DNA of 64,000 bases from Anadara kagoshimensis (GCA_021292105.1 CM037874.1:16350615-16414614), one strand, 5' to 3'; shown: positions 1 to 13,000, counted from the first letter of the stretch. Notes: generated by a model from the letters alone, not told the origin. Made by a program: numbers and translations.

Positions 1-118
1 TGAGGACCGAAGAGATGAGCGATGTAAGATAGCACCTGTCGAGAGGGGTCGAGGGCAGCGGTCACTTTGGTTTTAATTTGTTAGCTTATGGTTTAACTTT
101 CGACAGGTCTGTATTGTA
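1..118. mobile_element. Palindromic MITE, right end only (cut by window edge)
   Basis: It ends TTAACTTTCGACAGGTCTGT, the inverted terminal motif of the family seen about 20 times in this window. The interior AGATAGCACCTGTCGAGAGG is also family-typical. Confidence 0.75.
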
Positions 119-816
119 TAATATATATTGTAAATGACATTTTAAGAACTATTAATTCTGGGTTTAAAAATGATCATATAACTTTCTGTTGTAATTTTAG
201 AAGGAACAAGCTATAATGTCTTTTTAAATGTAATAAATGATTAATGGAAAAAAATAAAACTGATAAATTATTGTCTGTTTAAAATCTAGATTTTTTTTCA
301 ATTGTCCATCCCGAGAACCAAATCTCAAAAATTCAATTTTTTAATTTAAATGATAATTTTGTGTGTAAATACTATATTTTTATCAAAAAATATAATTTTG
401 GAAGATTGATATTTAGACAAATGTTCAAAGATAGTCTTTATCTGACGAGTTAAATAGAAATTGAAATTAAATTTTATTTCATAAATTCCAGTTTTAATTT
501 AAACCAAGGTCTCCTAATAATGAAGATGGCATATTGCTCAAACTGAGCAACACATATCGATGTATAATTTTGTCATGTCACGGTTACTTTGAGATATTGT
601 ACAATGCACATTGTCTTCCCTTGAACCCTATTTTTAATTCTTTTATTTGAAAATCTAACAATACTTGTTAAAATTATTTTTCTCTAAAACTTCTTATTAT
701 CGTGTAGACATAATATTTCATTGGCTGATTTTGGTTGGTTTTTCATTTCATTTTATTTTTTATGCTGAGACTTTGTGCATCGTTGTATCTTTCTTTGAAT
801 TCTTTTAAAAATCAAC
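119..816. other. Unrecognised AT-rich DNA
   Basis: I see no open frame of note and no repeat family here. Confidence 0.5.
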
Positions 817-1437
817 CAATACTAATGAAAATTACATATTATTCTAGTTTCAATTTTACAGCACTAGACGGTCGTTTCGGATTACAATTAAATCTTCTTC
901 AGTAGTGTTTGGACCAAAATGGTGAAACCGTTTTCCCCCCAAAAATTTGAAAAGATATCCAAAGGACCAAAATATATATTATACCAAATTTAGCTAAGGA
1001 AATACTTTGTATGAGAGAATATACCTTTGTAAGATTTTAACTAATGTCATATACCATTTTTTGAATGCATCTTATGATTAAATTAAAAAAAGGAATATGA
1101 CACTAGCAACAAATTTACACAACCATAGTACACAATTATTGCCTACTGAGTTTTCTATAAAACATCCCGTTATCCTGCAGACGCAGTATTTCCTTCTCTG
1201 ATCTTGTTGTTTTGTTTTTGCAATTCTGGCATTTCTGTAGAGTCGTTTTGTACTGTTGTCTGATCGCGTCAGTGTCATTTAATCTGAATTTTCTGAATAA
1301 AATATTCAAATAAGTACAATATTACAATTTTTTATTGGTTCAAACACTACTAATGAGGAATTGTATTCCGAAATGACCGTCTAGTGCTGTAAAATTAAAA
1401 CTGGTATAATATGTAATATGCCATCAGTATTAGTTCT
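817..1437. mobile_element. Foldback element with ~100-bp inverted arms
   Basis: The left arm contains TTTTACAGCACTAGACGGTC and the right arm its inverse (GACCGTCTAGTGCTGTAAAA). Pairing runs about 100 bp at 817-925 and 1330-1437. Related half-elements in direct orientation lie at about 20500-20800, 20805-20940 and 51335-51640. The 66-codon frame inside is not recognised and I do not treat it as a gene. Confidence 0.8.
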
Positions 1438-1779
1438 CATATCATACATTTTTAAATATTTCATTCAGAAATAGTAAAATTTTCCATTGGGATATATTTT
1501 GTCACTATGCCTATTGGCAAAACATTAACTTTGGTTTTATTCCGACATGTTTTGGAGTGTACAGTAAATCCGCGATGAGTTGGCATTGTCATTATTTGTT
1601 CTGTCAGGTTTTGGCGTCATGAAGGTGTTAAGCAATAAATAGAAGGACACTTAAAAAGCAACACAAAAATAAACTTTGGTACTTTTAAATACTGTGGCGA
1701 TGAGTGAAGTGTTAGAATTATCGAACTGAAATATAACGAAGTCCTGGTGCATTTGAAGTTAAGCTCCAGTCAATATGCA

Positions 1780-2045
1780 ACCACTGGGTACTTGCTCCGT
1801 AAGTGGAGGGGCCGTCGGTTTGACCCACGACTTGAAAGTAGGCAGTGACTGTTCTTTCCAAGCACTCGTCATTACGAAAGGAAATTCACCGTTCTTTCGG
1901 ATAAACGAGGTCCAATATCACGGTAGGCTGTATAATGCCACGTACATGTAAAATTCCTTCACCTTCTTCTATAGCTGGCGACGTCTCGATATAAGTGAAA
2001 TATTCTTGACTACTGGCTGTTAAACACTAGTACTCAGCTCAACTC
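1780..2045 (+). mobile_element. tRNA-derived SINE (family B), diverged
   Basis: It shares with the copy at 50249-50530 the segments GCTCCGTAAGTGG, CGACTTGAAAGTAGGCAGTG and ACTGTTCTTTC, and the tail CTATAGCTGGCGACGTC then TCGATATAAGTGAAATATTC. The head here is truncated and decayed. Confidence 0.75.
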
Positions 2046-2454
2046 CGGTCAATTACATATGATTTTAACTTCAATATTACAATAAAACAATTCACGTGTC
2101 TTATGCTACGTTCTTTTGTACTCCAATAATTTAATTCTTCTTCGTTTCAAGCATCTTGGTTGATCAGATCTTTGCTGTTATTGTTGCATGAAGGAATGAC
2201 TTTCAGTGACGTCATCTTTTTATCATATGGACGACAAGCTGACATTTGAATTCATACGCCATGTCGATGCAATTATTTTACTCTCCACAACTGCATTTTG
2301 CTTAAATTGTTGAATTGTTGTTTTTTTTTAAATTATACAAATTGACCATGAATTATAAAGATTTTTTTTTATAGGAAAAAAATCGTTTCGTTAAACAAGA
2401 AATAAAAGTATTAACATAACAACTGAACAGAATTTTCAAAACTATCAAAAACTC

Positions 2455-2700
2455 CGCAATGGAAGGTGTATTTTTGTTTAGGGTAACACCTTTTCTTCCA
2501 TCAATTATTAGGGGATATTCACTCCGCTACTGGAGGGTTTGCTTTTGTAAAGCGTTATCCTTTTTCTATTGGAGGGTGTACTTTTGTATACAGTGTAAAC
2601 CTTCTTACCATCACTTAAATAGGGTATAATTTTGTACATCATTACCATCAGATAAAAAGGGTATAATTTTGTATGGTATCATACACTCCCCTAAATCATT
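2455..2700. repeat. Degenerate tandem repeat (~60 bp)
   Basis: Variants of GGAGGGTGTACTTTTGTATA / GGGTATAATTTTGTA followed by ACC...TTCCATCA recur four to five times. No gene is seen. Confidence 0.5.
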
Positions 2701-3035
2701 ACAACAATATCCAAACATATAATACTCCATTATCTCGTTAATCAACACAGATTTTAAAAAATTGTCTTTACAATTGATGAATCCATTTCAGTTCAAGTTT
2801 CAATAGTAATGTTAGGTTTCACTCTTCAGCATTTCAACAACTTCTTTTACTTCGAAACTCTGGATAAAAAGCTTTATATGAACTGAAGAGATAGAACAAT
2901 GGTTATTCCTATTTTTCTCTATTTCGTAAATGTTTATACTTTTTTCTATTTGTTTTTAATGTTTTTAAGCGAACCAAAACCTTTTCTCTTAAAATGTAGA
3001 TAAAAAGCTTTATTTGAACTGAAAATTAAGCACAC

Positions 3036-5800
3036 TGGTTTAATAACAATCTTGCATAAAAATCTGGAAGAACTTTTGCCTCTCATGACATTATTATTCC
3101 TGTTTTCTGGTTCAATAACTTGAAAATCTGCAAGAACTTTTGCCTCTCATGACATTATTATTCCTGTTTTCTGGTTCAATAACTTGAAAATCTGCAAGAA
3201 CTTTTGACTCTCATGACATTTTTATTCCTGTTTTCTGGTTCAATAACTTGAAAATCTGCAAGAACTTTTGCCTCTCATGACATTATTATTCCTGTTTTCT
3301 GGTTCAATAACTTGCAAATCTGCAAGAACTTTTGCCTCTCATGACATTATTATTCCTGTTTTCTGGTTCAATAACTTGAAAATCTGCAAGAACTTTTGAC
3401 TCTCATGACATTTTTATTTCTGTTTTCTGGTTCAATAACTTGAAAATCTGCAAGAACTTTTGCCTCTCATGACATTATTATTCCTGTTTTCTGGTTCAAT
3501 AACTTGAAAATCTGCAAGAACTTTTGACTCTCATGACATTTTTATTCCTGTTTTCTGGTTCAATAACTTGAAAATCTGCAAGAACTTTTGCCTCTCATGA
3601 CATTATTATTCCTGTTTTCTGGTTCAATAACTTGCAAATCTGCAAGAACTTTTGCCTCTCATGACATTATTATTCCTGTTTTCTGGTTCAATAACTTGAA
3701 AATCTGCAAGAACTTTTGACTCTCATGACATTTTTATTCCTGTTTTCTGGTTCAATAACTTGAAAATCTGCAAGAACTTTTGACTCTCATGACATTATTA
3801 TTCCTGTTTTCTGGTTCAATAACTTGAAAATCTGCAAGAACTTTTGCCTCTCATGACATTATTATTCCTGTTTTCTGGTTCAATAACTTGAAAATCTGCA
3901 AGAACTTTTGCCTCTCATGACATTATTATTCCTGTTTTCTGGTTCAATAACTTGAAAATCTGCAAGAACTTTTGCCTCTCATGACATTATTATTCCTGTT
4001 TTCTGGTTCAATAACTTGAAAATCTGCAAGAACGTTTGCCTCTCATGACATTATTATTCCTGTTTTCTGGTTCAATAACTTGAAAATCTGCAAGAACTTT
4101 TGACTCTCATGACATTTTTATTCCTGTTTTCTGGTTCAATAACTTGAAAATCTGCAAGAACTTTTGACTCTCATGACATTATTATTCCTGTTTTCTGGTT
4201 CAATAACTTGAAAATCTGCAAGAACTTTTGACTCTCATGACATTTTTATTCCTGTTTTCTGGTTCAATAACTTGAAAATCTGCAAGAACTTTTGCCTCTC
4301 ATGACATTTTTATTCCTGTTTTCTGGTTCAATAACTTGAAAATCTGCAAGAACGTTTGCCTCTCATGACATTATTATTCCTGTTTTCTGGTTCAATAACT
4401 TGAAAATCTGCAAGAACTTTTGCCTCTCATGACATTTTTATTCCTGTTTTCTGGTTCAATAACTTGAAAATCTGCAAGAACTTTTGCCTCTCATGACATT
4501 TTTATTCCTGTTTTCTGGTTCAATAACTTGAAAATCTGCAAGAACGTTTGCCTCTCATGACATTTTTATTCCTGTTTTCTGGTTCAATAACTTGAAAATC
4601 TGCAAGAACTTTTGCCTCTCATGACATTTTTATTCCTGTTTTCTGGTTCAATAACTTGAAAATCTGCAAGAACTTTTGACTCTCATGACATTTTTATTCC
4701 TGTTTTCTGGTTCAATAACTTGAAAATCTGCAAGAACTTTTGACTCTCATGACATTTTTATTCCTGTTTTCTGGTTCAATAACTTGAAAATCTGCAAGAA
4801 CTTTTGCCTCTCATGACATTTTTATTCCTGTTTTCTGGTTCAATAACTTGAAAATCTGCAAGAACGTTTGCCTCTCATGACATTTTTATTCCTGTTTTCT
4901 GGTTCAATAACTTGAAAATCTGCAAGAACTTTTGCCTCTCATGACATTTTTATTCCTGTTTTCTGGTTCAATAACTTGAAAATCTGCAAGAACTTTTGAC
5001 TCTCATGACATTTTTATTCCTGTTTTCTGGTTCAATAACTTGAAAATCTGCAAGAACTTTTGACTCTCATGACATTTTTATTCCTGTTTTCTGGTTCAAT
5101 AACTTGAAAATCTGCAAGAACTTTTGACTCTCATGACATTTTTATTCCTGTTTTCTGGTTCAATAACTTGAAAATCTGCAAGAACTTTTGACTCTCATGA
5201 CATTATTATTCCTGTTTTCTGGTTCAATAACTTGAAAATCTGCAAGAACTTTTGACTCTCATGACATTTTTATTCCTGTTTTCTGGTTCAATAACTTGAA
5301 AATCTGCAAGAACTTTTGCCTCATCATGACATTTTTATTCCTGTTTTCTGGTTCAATAACTTGAAAATCTGCAAGAACGTTTGCCTCTCATGACATTATT
5401 ATTCCTGTTTTCTGGTTCAATAACTTGAAAATCTGCAAGAACTTTTGCCTCTCATGACATTTTTATTCCTGTTTTCTGGTTCAATAACTTGAAAATCTGC
5501 AAGAACGTTTGCCTCTCATGACATTTTTATTCCTGTTTTCTGGTTCAATAACTTGAAAATCTGCAAGAACTTTTGCCTCTCATGACATTTTTATTCCTGT
5601 TTTCTGGTTCAATAACTTGAAAATCTGCAAGAACTTTTGACTCTCATGACATTTTTATTCCTGTTTTCTGGTTCAATAACTTGAAAATCTGCAAGAACTT
5701 TTGACTCTCATGACATTATTATTCCTGTTTTCTGGTTCAATAACTTGAAAATCTGCAAGAACTTTTGACTCTCATGACATTTTTATTCCCGTTTTCTCAT
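3036..5800. repeat. 64-bp minisatellite array, about 43 copies
   Basis: The monomer begins AACTTGAAAATCTGCAAGAA and continues with CTTTTGCCTCTCATGACATT, ATTATTCCTG and TTTTCTGGTTCAAT. Copies are nearly identical and fall into subtypes: GCCTCTC or GACTCTC, ATTATTATT or ATTTTTATT, AACTTTTG or AACGTTTG, in repeating order. The flanks (about 2860-3035 and 5800-5960) hold decayed copies of a longer related unit (AAAGCTTTAT, GCGAACC, TTTATTCCTG). Confidence 0.95.
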
Positions 5801-5990
5801 GTTTCTGAAATAATTTTTGTTTTTCTCTTGTTTCTTGAATATTTATACTTATGCGAACCCATACGGTTTCTTTTAAACTTTGAACAAAGAGCTTATTTAG
5901 AACAATGTTTTATCCCAATCTTGAAACCCTGCAATTTTTGGCTCTTAAGACATTTTATTCCTGTTTTTTTTCCCATAAATTCTTAAACAA

Positions 5991-6805
5991 AACAAAAACA
6001 ATGTGTTTTATAATGCGTGTAACATAAAGATTTTGAGAGCAATCGACATGAGGGTATTGTATTTGAAGATCACTTTTTGAGCAATTGGGCATCTCGCATA
6101 CCAAGAGCTCTAATTCGTGTGCTAAAAAAAGAAACCACTTTTAGTCTCACGTTTTGGATCCTTTTTCATAACCTTATAGTCAGTTTTTGTCAGGACCTTC
6201 TTTTATGATTTATAAACATTTATACATTTTCCTAGGGGATAGAAACTTTTGACTAACTTGACTTAGTCCATACAGTTCAATGAAGAAATAATGTATGACC
6301 AACAAAATATTTTATTTATTTCATTTGGTGCAATGCAATTTTACTACTATTTTTTAAATGGTTTTAGATATTAGAGAAATCATACTCCCGAAATATCATA
6401 GATATATACATATTCTTAATGGTTACTGAAAAGCTATGGTTTGATTGAGGTGTTCATCAAACCGGTCACTATGAAATCTTCAAGTGCATTGCATTATAAC
6501 AAGACGTCGAATCTTGCAAGTAAAACAGTATAGTAGGCGTATAAATATTACTTGAAGCTTTTTAGGACACCTTTGGGATTTTTCACAATAAGTATCAACC
6601 AGTCTGAATAAGATAATTACACAGTCTACATTAGATTTGCATACTAGGATGCTGATTTTAAACACAACAGTTACAAATGAAAATCTGATGACAATTATGG
6701 ACAAAATTGTAAACTCCAAAACCTGTTCAAGTTCTTTTATTAAACGAAAACCAAAAGATACCATTATTATACACATTATATACATGATATCAAGTTTAAC
6801 AATAC
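5991..6805. other. Unrecognised AT-rich DNA
   Basis: Short overlapping frames on both strands at 6480-6875 lack recognisable motifs, and the end runs into a hairpin MITE. No gene is supported. Confidence 0.45.
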
Positions 6806-6936
6806 TGTCATGTGCTACTTTTGATTTTTTATGAAATAATACATTCGAAGGTAGCACATGACAATTAATGGTCATGTACTATGTGCTACTTTAGAATGTA
6901 TTATTTCATTAAAAATTTAAAAGTAGCACATGACAA
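6806..6936. mobile_element. Two adjacent small hairpin MITEs
   Basis: TGTCATGTGCTACTTTTGAT pairs with GTAGCACATGACA at 6806-6863, and a second hairpin follows at 6871-6936. The same 58-60 bp hairpin occurs at 43495, 47510, 51673 and 60196. Confidence 0.8.
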
Positions 6937-7024
6937 TACAAAAAATATAATCTACAAGCCAAGCCCTACATTGCTTTTTGTCCAAACATAAGCAAACAAA
7001 AACTACGCATAAAGGCGTAAATAT

Positions 7025-7180
7025 ACAGTCAAACCTGTCTACAAAGGCCACCCACTGGAACCGGTAAAAGTGGTTTTATAGGCAGGTGGCCTTTATATAC
7101 AGGTTCCAATAATATGAATAAAGAACAATTGGGATACAATTCGACTGGCCTTTATATAGAGGTGGACTTTAATGTAGGTT
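7025..7180. repeat. Dispersed repeat starting ACAGTCAAACCTGTCTA
   Basis: It holds GTCAAACCTGTCTACAAAGG, CCACCCACTGGAACCGG and TGGCCTTTATATAGAGGTGG. Related copies at 54755-54915 (inverted), 55542-55734 and the tandem unit at 55738-56097. Confidence 0.6.
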
Positions 7181-7229
7181 AATCTGTAAATTTTAAATAT
7201 CTTCAGAATTTTGGTATAATATGTAACAC

Positions 7230-7515
7230 GTGGCGGATGAAGCTAGTTAGACAAGGAGGTGTCAGTTACGATTCCGGAGCACCCGGTCTCACTGACTGGT
7301 GGAAGTTTGTTTCTCGTGATTAACTTGGTTTACAATTTTCACATATTTTCCTTTTCTTTCGGAGTTGTGATTTGAAAATGAAGCTAGTTAGACAAGGAGG
7401 TGCTTACCATTCCGGAGCACCCGGTCTCACTTCTATTGTCTCGTGATTAACTTGGTTGACAATTTCCACATACTTTACTTTGCTTTTGGGGTTATGATTT
7501 GAACATGGACCGTTA
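7230..7515 (+). repeat. Two tandem copies of a dispersed repeat (GGAGCACCCGGTCTCACT family)
   Basis: Both have AAGCTAGTTAGACAAGGAGG, TTCCGGAGCACCCGGTCTCA and GTTNTGATTTGAA-type ends. The family recurs at 20285, 32095, 33490, 36095, 40213, 43965, 47153, 56775 and 61065. I see no tRNA boxes or coding capacity, so the element class is unknown. Confidence 0.7.
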
Positions 7516-7553
7516 TGTTTTCAAAATATTGTTGTTGAAATTCTAGACTGTTT

Positions 7554-7600
7554 TGTCATGTGCTGATTTTGAATTTTTATTAAAATTTAACTAAGGCTGC
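7554..7600. mobile_element. Half copy of the small hairpin MITE
   Basis: TGTCATGTGCTGATTTTGAA then TTTTTATTAAAATT; the second arm is absent. Confidence 0.55.
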
Positions 7601-7872
7601 ATTTCAAAACTTTTTTAGCATCAACATGAACTATGAACTTATGAGTGAAAGAAATTATAATATAAATCATGCATTTTGACACCAACTTAAATAAAAACGT
7701 AATTTTAGTGTTATTTACCGACTAAAAGTACAAAATACTTAGCCATGAAAAAATTACTCCCTGGCTAAAAAACTAATTTATTTCACATGCACGTGTGTAT
7801 AATCGCACGTGATGATGAAGATTAAGAAATTGAAAGAGAAGCCACTTCATACGCGCATAGATTCAAATGATA

Positions 7873-8097
7873 GTGTTTTACGCTCCAGTCAAGATTCTTT
7901 CACTTATATCGAGGCGGTTAATCAGGGATAGTTGGGGCAAACCGGAGTGCCCGGAGGAAAAGACAGACATATGGCAAGCGCACTGGCACAATTTCTCACA
8001 CTAAAGATAGAATCTACTCCAGGTTGGATTAGAATTTAGGGGTGAGAAGCAATGTGGTATGTAAGCGAGCTTTAGACAATTCTGTCACTGAGACCCT
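7873..8097 (-). mobile_element. tRNA-derived SINE (family A)
   Basis: On the minus strand the tail reads CGATATAAGTGAAAGAATCT followed by TGACTGGAGCGTAAAACAC. The body shares GGAGTGCCCGG and the 'cacaat...cacac' segment with the other family A copies. The head near 8097 (GGGTCTCAGTGACAG) is diverged. Confidence 0.7.
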
Positions 8098-8655
8098 AAT
8101 TTGTGGATGAGAGAAAGGTTTTCTTATAATTGGGAAAAAGATTTGAGTGTTTATATACTATGATTTCATTGAATTTATTTTTGCTTTAGTAGATGTTTAT
8201 TTTAATTTGCAATTTACTAATTTGCATCAGTAATTTTTAAGTTTTCAGGAGTGTGCCGTATCAAACACTTGAAAAAGGACACAAAAATAAATTAAAAAAA
8301 AAAAACGAATATGAAACAAATGAATGAACTGTTAAGACGATTTTCATATTTTGTGCATTCTGACAATATTTATACAAAACTAAACCAAAAAAAATAAGAA
8401 TGTTTGTATCTTGTCATTCCAATGGAATTATAGGTATTTTTCGGAGGAGGCGTGTCAAATTGCACGTGACACTAAAACAACTATTTGACACTGGTTGTCT
8501 TTTGTGTTAGTGGACGGTTGAACTATTTTGACGATTTTATTGGAATGTCAAATGTTTGCATAGAACAATGCATAAAATATTTTTATATTTGACAAACTAT
8601 CAGTGATATTGTTCATTATGTATACTACTGGTATACTGCTAGTTATATTCCTGCC

Positions 8656-8659
8656 TTTA

Positions 8660-8703
<44 letters not shown>

Positions 8704-9195
8704 TAATAATAATAATAATAATAATAATAATATTTTAATAAGTTTGAAACTTGTTTATTTTTCTCACGTTTAGTATATTCAATATCTATTTCATAAATTA
8801 CACATAAATGAATTAAATTTACAGAGAAATGAGATTCTGAAGCTAGAGCAAGCTCATCATTACAAATAATAACAACAACAATAATAATAATAATAATAAT
8901 TTAATGAATCCGACATATTTCCCCCCACATATCTTGATATTTTTAATCATGAAAAAAATAATAAAATTGCATTTCAATTATAATAAGTTCGAACCCATTT
9001 TCTACTTTTCTCACGTATCATTTGTGTAATAAATTAATAGTTTATAATGATATCATATTAATAAATCCGAAACTTTTCTCAAATATCATCGTTTTGATAA
9101 TAAAAAAAAAAAAAAATAATTGCATTTCAATTATAATAAGTTCGAAACCTTTCCTGTTTTTCTCACGGATCGTTTGTATCATACATTAATAGTTT
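8656..9195. repeat. AAT microsatellites and a degenerate ~160-250 bp tandem repeat
   Basis: (AAT)n runs at about 8660-8735 and 8875-8900. The segment AATAAGTTCGAAACC-TTTCT-TTTCTCACG recurs near 8737, 8983 and 9137, with GCATTTCAATTATAATAAGT before the last two. Confidence 0.7.
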
Positions 9196-9476
9196 ATGAG
9201 TTAATTTAAATGAAAACAAAACCCGATTTTAGATGAAAATCTCCTTTTCAATAAATAAAACATGTGCAGCTTTACCGATGTAAGTACATAGAGATTATCA
9301 CGACTCTATCAATATCTCTAACACAATGGCGAATTAATAAAACATTAAATAGCAATATAACTTTTATTGTTCAGATGGGAAAATGATAAAAAAAGATTAT
9401 ATGTGATTGCATATTTTATTTTTTCCAACAAAATTGTTTTATTCTAAAATACTTCCCTATTCTCTATTTTGTATCT

Positions 9477-9684
9477 GAGGCTTAGTGACATAGTCTCGGG
9501 TCTAAAGCGCGCAACATCACAACGCCCTAAAAGCTTAGGTTCGAATCACACTCGGGCAAATCTTAGTGTGAAAGAGTTTGTCAGTTCGTTTGCTGAAGGT
9601 TGGTGGTTTTTAATTTCTCCAGGTTTTCTGATTTCCCCAGCCATCCGAGATCTGAGGATTTCGATATACAAGTGAAAGAATCTA
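9477..9684 (+). mobile_element. tRNA-derived SINE (family A), diverged
   Basis: The order is a head with a degenerate A-box (CTTAGTGACATAG), B-box GGTTCGAATCAC, then GTGTGAAAGAGTTTGTCAGT, and a tail ACAAGTGAAAGAATCTAG. It lies in opposite orientation to the copy at 9847-10040, 160 bp away. Confidence 0.75.
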
Positions 9685-9846
9685 GATTTGGATGTAAAAC
9701 ATCATTAAACCATTCTTCTCTTCTATTACGTTTATGCTTATGTTGTAATAAATTGTTTTGCATTCAATTTGTTTCCTTAAGACCTTCCCTTTCCTTGGTT
9801 GCTATCGTATGAAACACCTTTTAACCATGTTAGCCTAAGTTAATCT

Positions 9847-10040
9847 TATCAAGATTCTTTCACTTATATTGAGGCAGTCAGTTTTGAGATGGTGGAGGAA
9901 ACCGTGGTACCCGGAAATCCCCGGCAAGCGAACTGACAAACTCACACCAGGATCTGTCCAGAATGAGATTCAAACCTAGTCATCGAAAGGCAGTGCTTAA
10001 GACCACTCGGCCACTGAGACCACTATAACTACACTGGGGG
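9847..10040 (-). mobile_element. tRNA-derived SINE (family A) abutting the satellite
   Basis: Read on the minus strand it has a tRNA-like head (A-box TGGCCGAGTGG, B-box GGTTTGAATCTC), a body with CTCACTTGCCGG-like and GTTTCCTCCACC sequence, and a tail ATATAAGTGAAAGAATCTTG. The head end merges with the 80-bp satellite at about 9976-10040. Confidence 0.8.
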
Positions 10041-13000
10041 GACATTAGTCAAACCTAGGCGGTGAGAGGCAGTGCTGAAGACCACTCGGCCACTGAGACC
10101 ACCTGTAACTACACTGGGGGGGGGGGGGGGGGACATTAGTAAAACCTAGACGGTGAGAGGCAGTGCTGAAGACCACTCGGCCACTGAGACCACCTATAAC
10201 TACACTGGGGGGGGGGACATTAGTCAAACCTAGGCGGTGAGAGGCAGTGCTGAAGACCACTCGGCCACTGAGACCACCTATAACTACACTGGGGGGACAT
10301 TAGTCAAACCTAGTCGGTGAGAGGCAGTGCTGAAGACCACTCGGGCACTGAGACCACCTATAACTACACTGGGGGGGGGGGGGCATTAGTCAAACCTAGG
10401 CGGTGAGAGGCAGTGCTGATACCACTCGGGCACTGAGACACCACCTATAACTACACTGGGGGGACATTAGTCAAACCTAGGCGGTGAGAGGCAGTGCTGA
10501 AGACCACTCGGCCACTGAGACCACCTATAACTACACTGGGGGGACATTAGTCAAACCTAGGCGGTGAGAGGCAGTGCTGAAGACCACTCGGCCACTGAGA
10601 CCACCTATAACTACACTGGGGGGGGGGACATTAGTCAAACCTAGGCGGTGAGAGGCAGTGCTGAAGACCACTCGGCCACTGAGACCACCTATAACTACAC
10701 TGGGGGGACATTAGTCAAACCTAGGAGGAGAGAGGCAGTGCTGAAGACCACTCGGCCACTGAGACACCTATTACTACACTGGGGCGACATTAGTCAAACC
10801 TAGGCGGTGAGAGGCAGTGCTGAAGACCACTCGGCCACTGAGACCACCTATAACTACACTGGGGGGACATTAGTCAAACCTAGGCGGTGAGAGACAGTGC
10901 TTAAGACCACTCGGCCACTGAGACCACCTATAACTACACTGGGGGGACATTAGTCAAACTTAGGCGGTGAGAGGCAGCGCTTAAGACCACTCGGCCCTGA
11001 GACCACCTATAACTACACTGGGGGGACATTAGTCAAACCTAGGCGGTGAGAGGCAGTGCTTAAGACCACTCGGCCACCGAGGCTACTTATGACTACACTG
11101 GGGCAACATTAGTCAAACCTAGGCGGTGAGAGGCAGTGCATAAAACCACTCGGCCATTGAGACCACCTTTAACTACACTGGGAGGACATTAGTCAAACCT
11201 AGGCGGTGAGAGGCAGTGCTTAAGACCACTCGGCCACCGAGACCACCTATAACTACACTGGGGGGACATTAGTCAAACCTAGGCGGTTAGAGGCAGTGCT
11301 TAAGACCACTCGGCCGAGGCCACCTATAACTACACTGGGGGGACATTAGTCAAACCTAGTCGTCGAGAGGCAGTGCTTAAGACCACTCGGTCACCGAGAC
11401 CACCTATAACTACACTGGGGGGACATTAGTCAAACCAAGGCGGTGAGAGGCAGTGCTTAAGACAACTCGACCACTGAGACCACCTATAACTACACTGGGA
11501 CATTAGTCAAACCTAGGCGGTGAGAGGCAGTGCTTAAGACCACTCGGCCACCGAGGCTACCTATGACTACACTGGGGCGACATTAGTCAAACCTAGGCGG
11601 TGAGAGGCAGTGCTTAAGACAACTCGACCACTGAGACCACCTATAACTACACTGGGACGACATTAGTCAAACCTAGGCGGTGAGAGGCAGTGCTTAAGAC
11701 CACTCGGCCACCGAGGCTACCTATGACTACACTGGGGGGACATTAGTCAAACCTAGTCGTCGAGAGGCAGTGCTTAAGACCACTCGGCCACCGAGACCAC
11801 CTATAACTACACTGGGGGGACATTAGTCAAACCTAGGCGGTTAGAGGCAGTGCTTAAGACCACTCGGCCGAGGCCACCTATAACTACACTGGGGGGACAT
11901 TAGTCAAACCTAGTCGTCGAGAGGCAGTGCTTAAGACCACTCGGTCACCGAGACCACCTATAACTACATTGGGGGGACATTAGTCAAATCAAGGCGGTGA
12001 GAGGCAGTGCTTAAGACAACTCGACCACTGAGACCACCTATAACTACACTGGGACGACATTAGTCAAACCTAGGCGGTGAGAGGCAGTGCTTAAGACCAC
12101 TCGGCCACCGAGGCTACCTATGACTACACTGGGGCGACATTAGTCAAACCTAGGCGGTGAGAGGCAGTGCTTAAGACCACTCGGCCACTGAGACCACCTT
12201 TAACTACACTGGGGGGACATTAGTCAAACCTAGGCGGTGAGAGGCAGTGCTTAAGACAACTCGACCGAGGCCACCTATAACTACACTGGGGCGACATTAG
12301 TCAAACCTAGGCGGTGAGAGGCAGTGCTTAAGACCACTCGGCCACTGAGACCACCTTTAACTACACTGGGGGGACATTAGTCAAACCTAGGCGGTGAGAG
12401 GCAGTGCTTAAGACCACTCGGCTACCGAGGCTACCTATGACTACACTGGGGCGTCATTAGTCAAACCTAGGCGGTGAGAGGCAGTGCTTAAGACCACTCG
12501 GCCACTGAGACCACCTTTAACTACACTGGGGGGACATTAGTCAAACCTAGGCGGTGAGAGGCAGTGCTGAAGACCACTCGGCCACTGAGACCACCTATAA
12601 CTACACTGGGGGGACATTAGTCAAACCTAGGCGGTGAGAGGCAGTGCTGAAGACCACTCGGCCACTGAGACCACCTATAACTACACTGGGGGACATTAGT
12701 CAAACCTAGGCGGTGCGAGGCAGTGCTGAAGACCACTCGGTCACCGAGACCACCTATAACTACACTGGGGGGACATTAGTAAAACCAAGGCGGTGAGAGG
12801 CAGTGCTTAAGACAACTCGACCACTGAGACCACCTATAACTACACTGGGACGACATTAGTCAAACCTAGGCGGTGAGAGGCAGTGCTTAAGACCAGTCGG
12901 CCACCGAGGCTACCTATGACTACACTGGGGCGACATTAGTCAAACCTAGGCGGTGAGAGGCAGTGCTTAAGACCACTCGGCCATTGAGACCACCTTTAAC

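Noticed and set aside
3036..5800. CRISPR-like regular array
   Set aside because: The 64-bp units are continuous with no unique spacers and the DNA is eukaryotic; it is a minisatellite.
10045..10260. 71-codon minus-strand frame with an internal protein repeat
   Set aside because: It is a translation of the 80-bp satellite; the frame breaks wherever the G run changes length.
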